Part shown: positions 23,782-34,691 of the stretch, one piece after another
Layout: every line of letters starts with the position of its first letter
Position numbering within the stretch: position 1 is the first letter of the stretch
Source of the DNA: Isoetes taiwanensis
Lineage: Eukaryota > Streptophyta > Lycopodiopsida > Isoetales > Isoetaceae
Direction of reading: 5' to 3'
DNA length: 64,000 nt
Assembly: GCA_021234155.1 (NCBI GenBank)
Contig: JAJEKV010000072.1
Span: forward strand, 5,433,620-5,497,619
Made by a program: the position numbers and the translations under genes
Notes under the pieces: generated by a model
What the model saw: the letters and a program-made list of their open reading frames with translations, nothing else
Told to the model about the DNA's origin: nothing
Database searches by the model: none

Positions 23782-24095
23782 TTTCAAGAAGGGAGAAACT
23801 ACAAAATACCCTTATATTTTGACGAATTTCGCGACATACCCATGGGTTTAAATAAATTATTGAGATGCCCTTGGTCAATGTATATCCCTCTGTACAATTT
23901 TAAGTTTCACCTAATGCCCTCCAGTTTTCCGTATTTCGTAATAAACGGGAGGTCGAAATTACTGCAAAATTCTGTGCATTTTACAACACATATCGGCTGT
24001 GTGCATAGCGGCGCCGCTTCGTTTTATCCCCCATTCCTTTTTTCCCCTGTTTTTGTAGTGTTTAATCTTTTGTTCTGTTGCGTCGGAGGGCCGAA

Positions 24096-24155
24096 ATGGG
24101 TCGTGATACTAAGCTTTCCATGTCTGCCGAGCTTCAGGACTACCGGAAGAAGTAG
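24096..24155 (+). other. Possible captured first-exon fragment in the MULE-like element
   Basis: A short frame opens MGRDTKLSMSAELQDYRKK and stops after 19 codons; the stop overlaps a possible AA|GTAGAA splice donor. The surrounding ~150 bp is richer in GC than the rest of the element. MULEs often capture gene pieces (Pack-MULEs), so this could be one, but I do not recognise the gene and the frame is very short. Confidence 0.2.
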
Positions 24156-24660
24156 AAAAATATCTGGGCCAGAAACAGGAGGATTAGACTGGCGGGCCGC
24201 TTACATTTTTCTGGAAGGTTCAGCTTAACACTGATTTTGACGGTTTCAACATCATAAGCATGAGCGGCAGCTTCCGGCATACATTTATTTAATCTGATGT
24301 GCAAAGCTTCTTATTTTTGACACAGTAGAGTTCTTTGCCGGCATGCATTTCTTCTCCACAGACCCGTATCAAATGGATACATCACCAATAAGCTTAAGAA
24401 AACCTCGGATTCCCAGTGTTTTTGTCGGAAAAATCATCCTGCTTCTTAAGAAGAGTTTTTTCATTTGGGATCATCCCTCTATTCCCCCATTCTTCTATTT
24501 TCCGTTTTTCATCGCGTCATAACAGAGCTCTTCTTGATGTGTTCTTACCTTATAGGAAAGGGTGTGCCTTGCAATGAAGCGGCCTCTGCCATAGCCCACG
24601 AATGTTTCCGCCATAGCTGCTCAACATACGTAATTTTTCCTCCCATTTATTACGTAAGAT

Positions 24661-24810
24661 AATGCACGCCGGTCGAAATTCCGGCTATAATTTTTTTGGC
24701 GGCACCGCCAGACTCGGCGGCACACTCGCGGCTCCGCCGCTCGTGCGCCACCTCATCTGGCGGAGTCGCCTCAAAAATTATAGCCCGGAATTTCTTCCGG
24801 GCGTGCATTA
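24661..24810. mobile_element. 150-bp fully self-complementary hairpin (foldback) element
   Basis: The arms 24,661-24,697 and 24,773-24,810 are complementary apart from small indels: AATGCACGCC against GGCGTGCATT, then GAAATTCCGG and CTATAATTTTT. The GC-rich centre (GGCGGCACCGCCAGA against TCTGGCGGAGTCGCC) also pairs, so nearly the whole segment folds on itself. Sharp AT/GC block structure and isolation inside the MULE-like element suggest a separate foldback insertion. No target duplication is certain. Confidence 0.65.
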
Positions 24811-25238
24811 CCTATTACATAGAATACCCTTCTGTAACGGATATTCATGGTGCCTTTTTAGCAAAGACGCCTATTTCTATTCTCGTTAGCTTAAACGAAG
24901 ACAAGACACCAAATTGATTTCTGGTCTATTGATTTGCTCTCAGCCCATCGATTTCCTCTAGTGATTTGCAATGATCCTCTTGTCGAAAGCAATGATTTGA
25001 TCTAATTTACAATAACAACTTATTGTAGTGAAATAAAATCAAGAAAGAGGATTTTTAGAAGTTAAAAAGCGATGAAAGATGCAAGGGCAGAGATCATAGT
25101 TCGCTCACATGCAGGGCCTAAGGGTATTTGGTGAATTTTGAAGCATTTGAAATTTGAAGAAAACCTCACGTTCTAGTTTTCAAGGGCATTTAGGAAATTC
25201 AAAGAAAACTTAAGGGCATTTGGGAAATTAATGTAAAT

Positions 25239-27310
25239 TTGTGCTAAACTCATTGCATCCAGAATTAAGGAGTATTTGCAAAGGTGTATTAGTGGTAATC
25301 AGTGTGCTTTCTTTCCTAATAGATTCATTCTTGAAAATTACATTGCTGCTATGGAAGGTTTGAATTGGAATAAGATTTCTAGCCAGAGCTGTATTCTCCT
25401 CAAGCTGGACTTCAAGAGAGCTTTTGACAACATTAGATGGGATTTTATTGAATATGCAATGACTAAGCTTGGATTTCATGACAATCTTATATAGCTTATT
25501 ATGGGTTTGAATTTAAAATCTAATTCTGCTATCCTTATTAATGGCTCCCCGAGTTCATTCTTCCCCCTTGGCAAAGGTGTTAGACAAGGTTGTCCCCTAG
25601 CTCCTTATTTATTTATAGTGGTTGCTGAGGTCTTCACTAAGGCTATCAGCATAATCAAAACATTGGTAACATTACTGGGCTTAATCTTTTTTATTCTAAT
25701 GATTCCTTATGTATTCAACAATATGCTGATGATACTTTCTCATTCTTAGAAAATGAGCCTAATAATATTGCCATCTTCATGGACATTCTGAGTCAATTCA
25801 GTGCTGCTTCTGGGGTAGCCTAAAATTTGTCGAAATGTGTTATTGTTGGTGATATTTCTAACTCACGTGTGGCTGATATAAAGGTAATTAAGACTACTGA
25901 AGCCATCAAACTTTTAGGCATGCGTCTGTCTCTTAACATAAACCTTACTGGTCTGTGGTCTCCTATTATTGAGAAAATTAGAGTTAAGCTTCACATGTAC
26001 AAAAACTCTCTTTCTTTGGCTGGTAGAGTTGTTATTGCCAATCAAGTTCTTATTAGCTCTCATATTTACTTCTCCTCTGCTTTAGTGGCTCCTGCTAATG
26101 TATACAAGCAAATTGAAAAGATTATAAGAGGTTTCATTTGGAATGGCAATAATTTGGTTAATTGGAATACCATTACAAGGAAGAAAAAAGAAAGTGGTCT
26201 GGCCTGCAAAAATCTTCATAAATAGGCCCTAGCTCTTGCTGGCAAGTTTGTTTGGAAAGCTATTAATGGTTCGATAGTGTTGCTTCAAAATTCATTGTAT
26301 ACTGGCTTCAAAGAAATTCTCCTTTGGGGCACCCTAATGTTACTCATGATTTACCCAACTCAGCCTTCTATGAGGTCTCCTTGGCTACTAATATATCTCC
26401 TTTAATGAGAAATATCCTAAAGGCTTGGAATAATATGTTCTTGGCTTTTACTTATGATTATGAAAATAGACTTCATTCAGCTTTCTGGTCTCCTATTTTC
26501 AAGGATCATCCCCATTATGTGCTTGCTTTGAAACATCCACAAATTTACAAGAAATGGTATTCATATGGTATCAAAACTTTGGGTGACTTTTGGAATAATG
26601 ATAGATGGATTACCTGGTCAAATTTTAAAGTGAAGATTAGAGGATCTACTTCAGACAAGAAAATCTATAATCATATCAGAAGCAAAGTTGACTCCCTCTC
26701 AAGTGCAAGATGTTGGCTTGGATTGGCTGTTAAATAAAAAATCCTACTACAAGGTTAGATCAATTTATGATTTCTTGAATCAAAATTTTGATCCTCCTAA
26801 GTCTTCTCCTGTATGGAATATTGATTCAAATGCTACCAAAGCCTTATTTCTCAATGTCTGGAATTCTTATGCTTCCAAGAAAGTATCCTTCTTTATTTGG
26901 CTTATTGCCAACAAAAGCATTTCATGTCTCTAGGTTGCTGCTAGAAGAAATCCTAATTTGTCTGCAAATTGCCCCTTGAACTGTAATGGCATTGAAGATT
27001 TGGAGCATATTTTCTTTTGTCCAAAGTTGAATCCTTTGTGGTCTTGGTTTCATAGGCATTTTGGTCAATATTATAAATCTTCCATCATCAGTTTTCTGCA
27101 AGGGAATGACACTTATAGATTTAATATTGCTTTCTCGACTCTTTGGACTATTTGCAAGTCGAGAAACAGGTGCTTATATGGTCATAAGAGGTTTTCTTTG
27201 ACTTGGATTAAACTACACATTAAATATGATATTGAGCTTTGTGCCACAGCTCATAGAAATGTTTATGCTGATAATTATGACAGGTGTTGGAATCAACTTG
27301 GTGAATAGGA
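25239..27310 (+). pseudogene. LINE-B ORF2 remnant: RT and C-terminal zinc-binding domain
   Basis: Recognisable in order: AKLIASRIKEYLQRCISGNQ with FFPNRFILENYIAAMEGL; motif A LLKLDFKRAFDNIRWDF; a TAG after DNLI (about 25,492); GKGVRQGCPLAPYLFIVVAE; active site QYADDTFSFLE (about 25,722); SAASGVA-stop-NLSKC; LLGMRLS and SLAGRVVIANQVLISSHIYF of the thumb; FIWNGN; and the zf-RVT-type ANCPLNCNGIEDLEHIFFCPKL (about 26,960-27,025). Several stops and frameshifts make it inactive. The endonuclease and ORF1 are absent through 5' truncation. Confidence 0.85.
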
Positions 27311-27961
27311 GGGGTATCATAACTTATTTATATCAAGTGTTCAATTCAGAGATACTAACTAAAGCTTTATTCATAAGATACATGGAGCTTTGCAGAGGGC
27401 CTCATACAAACAGATATTTTGTAACAGCTGATGGCTCTTCTCTCAGGAATGAGGTAGCAAGGTATGGTGTTGACAGGAAGCATGAACATCATGTCTGTTA
27501 TCCCCCTAAAAATCAGTGGACAGTGAGACAGATGATTTATGAAAATGAAGTTAGGAAAGCAGTTGAAAGGGTATGGGCATGAATCTTTACAAGAGAAGTG
27601 ATGCAAATGGTCTACATGTTCTGGTTCATTGGCTTAGTTCATTCAGTGAAATATTAGGCATAGGATGTGGACGTTCTGCCTGCTCTCCAAATTTGATCAT
27701 TGCTATCATCTGAAGTTTCGGATCGAAGATTTTGTTAAGATTGGTGGCTGCTTGCTACTTCAAGAAAATACTTGAATTTTGATCTTCAATCCTTCATCAA
27801 GGCTTATTCTCGAAACTGATACTGAATTTTATCCTGTCATTTTATCTTAAACTATTTTGGATTGATCTGTTAAGCCCATATGAGGACTTAACAAAACTTT
27901 GTATGGTTTTCCTTAATTAATGAAAAAAATCATCTCATACCTTCAAAAAACAAAAAGGGGG
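25239..27961 (+). mobile_element. LINE-B: 5'-truncated L1-type LINE with 12-bp TSD
   Basis: Begins inside the RT domain and ends in an A-rich 3' tail (CAAAAAACAAAAAGG). ATTAATGTAAAT (25,227-25,238) and ATTAACGTAAAT (27,962-27,973) flank it, 11 of 12 identical, as expected for target-primed reverse transcription. It lies inside the MULE-like element. 5' truncation is usual for LINE insertions. Confidence 0.85.
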
Positions 27962-28117
27962 ATTAACGTAAATCTTAAGGGCGTTTGAGTAATTTTAAAA
28001 GATACACAATACTTTGTATTTTGACCAAGGGCATCTCAGAAAATTATCAAAACTCAGAGGTATGTAGTAAAATTTGTCAAAACATAAGGGTATTTTGTAG
28101 TTTTTCCCTTTAAAGAA

Positions 28118-29030
28118 TTATATTTCTTTACTTGGAGCATATGATATGAAGCATTGGAAGCATCTCGGATCAGATTCACAAGAGATGGTCATAAACACGC
28201 CGAAATAAGTAAGATTTTCATTCATTATAGTAGCTACATACAATGTGTCTGAAAGAGATGATGGAGTAGTTGACCATAAGTACATTGTCAGACTACCCCA
28301 ATTATATGGAAAGGAAAAGGGTATAATAAAATATAGAGAAAATGGCAGTGCAATGAAGATTATTGGCGACAGCTTCTTATGGGCTTCTCATGGGGATGAA
28401 AAACCTCATCCTTACGAGCCTTTGAGGAAAACCCTAATGAGAAACCGTTGACAAAATCGTTCATATTGTACTCTACCTGCCTATGATGAAGAACCACCAT
28501 CACAAACCGCTACATGTCTATTGCTAGATATTGTTGTATGTGCGACATGGGCTGGAAGAGACACACATCACCGGGTATATATATTTGAAGATTCTTCAAC
28601 CAATTTATATTTTGCTGAATATTTTTTTCTTTAATATTTTCAACGACCTTTCCCAATGCCTCGAAGGGGCCAATTTTTTTTTCCTACACCACAGACCATT
28701 ACCTTCTTAAACTTCTAATTAAATTCCCCATAAAACCCCTTCTTGTTTTAGTGCATACTTATACAAGGAATAACTTAGGGCAGCAAGAGCCACTTTTTTT
28801 TCCTTTCCCATTTTACAATACCTAACACTATTAAGTATATTTGGTTCAAACCTTTTAGTATTTTGTCAATCTCGTTATACTGTGTATCCCAACTTGTGCA
28901 GGCATGTTTCCCAAATGAGGATTGCGATCTATGGTAAAAAAATGTGTAAATTGTACCCATCTAACAACTCTTGATGCTTGGAAGCACCCCTTGTATGAAT
29001 ATGCATCAAAATAAGAAGCACCCAAGGGCT
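28118..29030. other. Intergenic DNA between MULE-like element and LINE-A
   Basis: AT-rich. A 68-codon plus-strand frame (28,245-28,451, opening MSERDDGVVDHKYIV) has no recognised domain. Nothing else is supported. Confidence 0.4.
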
Positions 29031-29183
29031 AAAAAAAAAAAGAAAAAAAAGAATTACCTAATGGGAAGAATTGATATGGAGTAGCTAATCCGGATGCGAA
29101 AAAGATGGAATGGTGGGTGGCGGACCTAAGGCGGCGACTGCAGGCGCTGGTCTGAGCGCTGGAACGGATTGAGCTCCGGAGGC

Positions 29184-31404
29184 ATGGCGGATGATCGGAA
29201 TGGGAGGAGTGACCTCCAGGGGATGCAGTCGACAACTCCTAGGCAGATTCCGAAGCTGGCGCGGGTGGCCCAGCAGACTCGTTTGAATGGGGTTGGTTCT
29301 TCCACCCAGAAGCCTGCTCCGCCTTCAGCGGATCCTCTTATGGCAGAAAGACAGGCTGTAGGGCTCGATTTGGCAGCCCCAGGGCTACAGAGCCCAACTG
29401 CGGGACTGCTGTTGTCATCATATTCTTCGGCAGGTGAGAAGGTTGGTGTTGGGAGGAGTTCGGCTGCTCTAGGGCCACAGGGCCAGCCTGCGGGGCTGGG
29501 GTCTGTGGTGCCCATGGATTCGGCTGCTCCAGTGCCGGATTTGGTCAGGTCGATGCTTGAGGCAGGCGCGGAGGGTGGTAGCGGGCCACTTCAATGTGGT
29601 GCCCATCAAGCTGGCATGTGCAGGGTTGTGAGGAGCGAAGGCATAGGGCAGACAGCCTTAAGCCCTCTTCCAGGGTGTGTGCAGCAACCAGGGGCTGGGC
29701 AAGGTTCTACGGAGATCGGAGGCAAGGAGGGAGCGGCCTGCCCGCTTCTGGGTTTGGTGCAGCAGCTAGGATCTGGGCGAGTTCCTTTGGAGGTCGGTGA
29801 GATGGAGGCAGTAACTCATCCCCCTGCAGGTCAGGGAGCATCCTCTGTACTTGATCTGCAGGTTGGCGTTCAGGCAGGGAGTACTTGTGCAGTGGATGTA
29901 CAGGCTGCGAGGGATGTAGAATTTATGGTCCCGAGTAGCATGCCGTCACTCGAGACAGCAACTCCGCTGGCCAGTCCAAACTCGCCTGTTTCTACGTTGC
30001 CGGAGGATCCCTTCGCAGTGGTAGAACCGATGTGCAGTTTGCCCCAGGGCAACGGGTGTAGTAGTGTGCCACAGCATCCGCATGAGCCGTCGGGACGGGA
30101 CGGCCCAAGTTTGGGAAGGCGTGTGGGTGAGGGGCACGGAGTCAGGGCGGCGGGTCCTGCATGGCGGACGAACGATACGGTGAGCCGGCTTTAACGGCCG
30201 CGGTTCTCAGAATGGATACGGCACACCGTGGCGCCTGCCGACGCTCATCGGATGGAGGAGGCTTTGGCCTTCTTGAATCAGCACAACAGGAGGGAGCTGC
30301 AGGTGGACCCGATTGGCCCTTCGGCTGCCATAGTCGAGTTAGATCATCAGCAGCATATCAAGTCTATTTTCAACCTAGTCTCGTGCGCAGTGCTGGTGTA
30401 CTATACTGGAGTGCTGGACACCAGAAGAGTAGGCGGGTGGCTGCAAGCTCACTTTAAGCGGCTGGGGATCTCACCGTTTCAGTCCTTGAAGTTCCTGGGG
30501 AACAATTTTTTCCTTCTTATGTTTGATGCGCCTCCGGTAGTGGAGAGGGTAGTAGCGAGAGGGGTTGACCTCATGTGGGGGAATTACCTGATTTACCAGC
30601 ATTACACCCCCGGGGTGAGTGCTCGGTCATTGTCGGCCCTGAAGATCCCGTGTTGGTTTTAGGTAATGGATCTCCCCGCGGATATGTTGTTGCCAGAGTT
30701 CATGATTGCGATGGCTAATGGGCTCGGCGGCTCGAAGATATGTGTGGCTTTACCCGCGGATAGTCCACTGCCTCCTTCAGTGACGGTTAAGAGCAGAGAT
30801 TGGTACTTTCGGTTTCCCCTCAGACTGTTAAATGGGGTAGAGATCCACAGAATGTTTCCCGCTCTACGGGTCTTCGCAGGCTCGCTTCCAGAGTTCGGGC
30901 CGGTGTCAGTATCAGGGGCGTCACGGGAAGCCAGGAGGGAGGTTCCGCAGGACGGGGACCAGGCTCGGTCCCAAACTCGGGTGGGGGAGGAGGTTCCTCC
31001 AGCTAGGACCCAGTCGGTCCCAGCGCCGGATAGACCACCTCGGTCTATCTCGGATAATGAGCCGGCAGCCACGCCAGGGGGGCAGGGATCGATATCTCCA
31101 CAGACGGTGGCCCAGAAGTTGCTTCACATCCAGCGGCTTCAGGAACGGGCAGAGCAGCGGCAATCATGGCAGATGGGTGCTGGACTCCGATGTTGTATCC
31201 ACCCAAGCCTCCTCGGAGGGGATGGATCTGGATAAGGTGGCCCGGGTACGCTCGTGGGCAGACGAGGTGGATTTGGATGCGGAGGTTGCACTCACAGATA
31301 ACCCGCTCGCTCTTGTTCCATACAACTCAGATCAGGAGCCTGCTTCACTGGCAAGACGAGGGCGGAAGAAGAAGCATCGTAAGAATCCTTCTTCTCAGTC
31401 GTAG
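29184..31404 (+). pseudogene. LINE-A ORF1 (DUF4283-like RNA-binding protein), broken
   Basis: Plant L1 ORF1 proteins bind element RNA. The N-terminal ~330 residues from MADDRNGRSDLQGMQ are low-complexity, rich in Gly, Pro, Ser and Ala. A DUF4283-like domain follows: SIFNLVSCAVLVYYTGVLD, then FQSLKFLGNNFFLLMFDAPP, GNYLIYQHYTPGVS and ALKIPCWF. Two in-frame stops interrupt it: TAA at 30,192 and TAG at 30,660, after which VMDLPADMLLPEFMIAMANG continues the domain. A frameshift near 31,160 moves into the frame of the basic C-terminus RRGRKKKHRKNPSSQS, ending at 31,404. No CCHC knuckle is seen. Confidence 0.7.
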
Positions 31405-31407
31405 TTT

Positions 31408-32290
31408 TGAACAAAAAGATTGTGAGCTGGAACGTTCGTGGGGTGCGCTCATCAACCGCGAAGAGAACGAGAGTGGCGTTGGCTGTTCGTAAGTTGGATC
31501 CAGATATCTTGTGTCTTCAGGAGCATAAGTGTCGCAGGGGGGGCTCTCGGGCACTGTTGGATATGTTTGGATCGCAATAAGCTGCTGCGGTGGCCATCTC
31601 TGGGGCCTCTAAAGGTGGGACTGCCATTGCGTGGAAGATGCATGTGCAGGTGACTTTTACCATGGCTGACCGTTAGGGCAGGTGGGTCATCATCAAGTGG
31701 CGTGAGGGGCCGCGCGAGTGGGGGATTGTGAATGTCTATGCCCACAACAGCGCGCGGCAGAGAGGGGTGTTGTGGGCGTCGTTAAGACATAAGGTCGCAT
31801 CCTTGGGGGCAGATGTGGCTTGGCTGCTGTTGGGCGACTTCAACATAGTCGAGTCCATTCATGATAGGTGTGGCAGAGGTGCAGAAGTTGTGCAGGGTTT
31901 TGAGCGGCAGCAGTGGGGGTATTGTTGCTGGACTCCTTGCATTTGGCAGAGGCGGCGGGCGACTCTTCATTCACGTGGTGTAATCAGTGGACGGGGGCCG
32001 GTCGGGCGTACGCTCAACACGACAGATGCTATGCTAATACCCTAGCAGCGGATCAGGCGCCTCAGCTCAGGCGGACGAACATTCTGTCCACCGCGGTCTC
32101 TGATCATTTTCCTCAGTTAATCTCCCAGGGAGCGACTGCAGCCAGACTGAGCCGCACTGTGTTCAAGTTAAATACCGCCTATCTCATGAAGGATGCTGAT
32201 TTCTCTTGGGGATGCCAACAGATTTGGTTTCGCACCTTTCGGGATAATTTTGGGATGGCGGGAATGGTGCAGGCCTTAGCTTAGGTTAAG
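31408..32290 (+). pseudogene. LINE-A endonuclease domain of ORF2
   Basis: AP-endonuclease-like domain that nicks target DNA. It starts a few bases after ORF1 ends: KKIVSWNVRGVRS, then DPDILCLQEHKCRR, SGASKGGTAIAWK, GIVNVYAHNS, WLLLGDFNIVES and, after a frameshift near 31,913, FTWCNQWTG with AVSDHFPQLI. Catalytic-motif residues N, E, GDFN and SDH are visible. Two in-frame stops (after FGSQ and after TMADR) interrupt it; the second looks like CAG to TAG. An inactive remnant. Confidence 0.85.
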
Positions 32291-33307
32291 GCATTCGCCA
32301 AGTCGCGGGGTAGTCGGAGAGCACGTCAAGAGAGGGAGGTGTTAGACGCATTGTATCGCGAGTTGGAAGATCTAAGGTCTCAGCCATCTGATGGGGTGCG
32401 GGAGAATGAGATTTTGCGCTGCATTGCAGCAGATGAATCCAGGAGGGTTGCTCAGGCAAGGGTGAAGGCAGGGATCACCTGGTTGCAGGAAAGGGAACAC
32501 TAATTCTCGAATGTTCTTCAAGGCGGCGCGGCAGAAGAAGTATGCAGCCTCTATGTCGTCACTGGCATTGGCTGATGGTCGTATTCTGAATTCGCGGGTG
32601 GACATTAAGCAGGCAACTTTTCATCACTTCTCTCAGTTCTTCCAGGAGAAGAGATACCCTTACACAGACGTAATGGAGGAGATTGTTCTCAGTAAAGTGT
32701 CATGTAAGGTGTCAGTAGAGAGGAGGCAGATGCTGCAGCGCCCGACTGCAAGTTGTCTTGAAAGAGACTATTAGTACCATGCAGTCTGGCTTCATTCCGG
32801 GCAGGCAGATTCTCAGCAATGTAGCAGCAGCATTCGAGGGCATTCATTGGGCACGCAGAACAGGTCAGCAGATTGTGTACTTGAAGCTGGATTTCGCAAA
32901 GGCCTATGATAGTGTTCGGTGGACGTTCTTGAAAAGGATGATGTTAGCCTTTGGATGTGGGGAGGCCTTTACAGCAGTGGCTATGAAGCTCTTAGTGTCC
33001 GCCAGAGCAACCCTCCTGTGTCACGACGAGTCATCTCCGATATTTAGGGTGGGGCGCGGAGTTCGCCAGGGATGCCCTTTGGCGCCCTTCCTCTTCAACA
33101 TTGTAGCGGAGGCCCTCTCGCAGTTGTTGACTTCCACACTGGAGGCTGGTGTGGTGGAGGGGCTGAGGATGGCAGATGGATCGCAGCAGATTGGGAGTCA
33201 GTATGCTGACGATTCAATTCCTCTTCCTGCAGGCTGACGAGGGGAATCTGTTAAACACGAAGGAGCTGCTGGACACATTTTCCCTTGCTTCTGGCTGCCT
33301 CATGAAT
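32290..33307 (+). pseudogene. LINE-A reverse transcriptase, part before the Copia insertion
   Basis: The linker (ALYRELEDLRSQ and following) leads into FFKAARQKKYAASMSSLALADG. An internal deletion near 32,740 joins RPTASCL to KETISTMQSGFIPGRQIL, removing the fingers part of the RT (about 100 residues are normally there). Motif A is YLKLDFAKAYDSVRW; then VGRGVRQGCPLAPFLFNIVAE and active site QYADD at about 33,198. A two-base loss right after the Asp pair shifts frame to FLFLQADEGNLLNTKELL, then SLASGCLMN, where Copia starts. Confidence 0.9.
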
Positions 33308-33932
33308 TGTAGAAATTGTTCCAGAAATAGTCAGTATAACAATAGCTTTATTCACCAAATTTGCTAGACAACTTTATAAACAAAACTTATAAAAGCTTAG
33401 ATTCATGGAGCCAAAATATGGTCACTCATCCATAAACCTTTTACAAAAAACTACTCCTCCTGCGCTCAGCTCTCGACCTGTAAGCCCTCCTGTCTATCCA
33501 TTCCTCCAGTATTTATCTCCATATTTACCTTCCAATTCGGGTGCATCCACTTGTCAAATTGTGCATCCCCTTCATATAGAAAGTTCTCCAACTTGCCTAA
33601 AAATCAGGAGTAGATAGACTTGCCTTCCTTAAAATTCGGCCCTAGTTGACTTTGACTTTGACTGGTCAACACAAACCCTAAGTGGCGGGCAGGGGGTGTC
33701 TGTGTGTTTCTAGCGAGCCCAGCAACACCCGGGTAGGGGGTGCCCGCCACTTTGACTTTGACCCGCCACCTTTGACTTTGACTTTGACCTACTGCCACTG
33801 CTTCTCATAGGTCTTTCCAAAGCTTTGTATAACATGACACCATTTAACATGCCACTGCTCTAATCTACTGCCACTGCTTCTCATAGATTAGAATAGAATA
33901 TCACTCACAATTATTACATGACAACTACAACA
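33308..33932 (-). repeat. Copia LTR (3' LTR in element orientation)
   Basis: Runs from TGTAGAAATTG to ACTACAACA on the plus strand, 625 bp, with TG...CA ends. A polypurine tract (GAAGGGGGAA on the minus strand, 33,933-33,942) adjoins it inside. It contains runs of CTTTGACTTTGAC and a duplicated ACTGCCACTGCTTCTCATAG. Confidence 0.9.
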
Positions 33933-33964
33933 TTCCCCCTTCATGTAATAAGCAGATTCGAATA

Positions 33965-34246
33965 TTATCTTTGGATTATTGTTCTTAACTTGAGAAACCT
34001 GCTGGCTGTAAGTGCCTTGGTGAGAATATCAGCTAATTGTCCATCCGTTGCAACATATATCATTTGTAGCATGTTTTTCTTCACCATGTCTCTAAGAAAG
34101 TGGACTTCCATTTCAATGTGCTTTGTTCTTTCGTGAAGAACAGGGTTTTTTGACATAGCTATGCAACTGGTATTGTCACAGTAAATAGCAGTAGGATTAT
34201 TCTGTGGAGTTTCCAATTCTGCTAAGAGTCTTCTTTCCCAAATCAA
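33965..34246 (-). pseudogene. Copia RNase H C-terminal fragment
   Basis: Degrades RNA in RNA-DNA hybrids during reverse transcription. AIYCDNTSCIAMSKNPVLHE and RTKHIEMEVHFLRDMV are the typical Copia RNase H C-terminus, followed by QLADILTKAL. The stretch linking it to the RT (34,247-34,691) is full of frameshifts and stops, though CAYVANCTRRGYF-like and YNPAKLE-like traces remain. An almost identical copy lies at 38,912-39,214. Confidence 0.85.
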
Positions 34247-34691
34247 CTCCTTTGCTACTAAGCTGTGCCTTTGTATTCAGACCTCCGCAGACTTGATGCT
34301 ATGCTAGGATCAAGCACTTCCGTGCTCTGGTGCCCCACCCAACATGACTAAATAACCCGGCGGATTTTCTTTGATCTAAATCTCCTCCCCAAATCTGAAT
34401 CACAATATGCTTTCGGTTCAAGTTTAGCTGGATTGTACATAATTCCAACTTCCAAGGAGCCCTTTAAATACCTCAAAATTCTTTTTTTGGCCAAATCAAT
34501 GAGCTACACCAGGATTGTTATTATATATGCTTAATAAATTGACAAAGAAAGGAAATATCCGCGCCTTGTACAATTAGCCACATAAGCAAGACAACCAATT
34601 AAAGATCTCAGATGGAGTTCTTTCCATTTGCCTCACCTCCCCGAAAGCAGATTTTGGGCACATATCTTCCGAAAATTCTCATGTCCGTGTA

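Larger units (their letters stand above)
23791..28108. mobile_element. MULE-like non-autonomous DNA transposon, ~95-bp TIRs, 9-bp TSD
   Basis: The left end GGGAGAAACTACAAAATACC is mirrored at the right end (reverse complement GGGAAAAACTACAAAATACC), and the match continues with scattered mismatches for about 95 bp to GAGATGCCCTTGGTCAA. Flanking 9-mers are TTTCAAGAA (23,782-23,790) and TTTAAAGAA (28,109-28,117), eight of nine identical. A 9-bp duplication plus long TIRs is typical of Mutator-like elements. No transposase is visible. Without the nested LINE-B the element is about 1.6 kb. It also hosts a 150-bp hairpin element. Confidence 0.8.
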
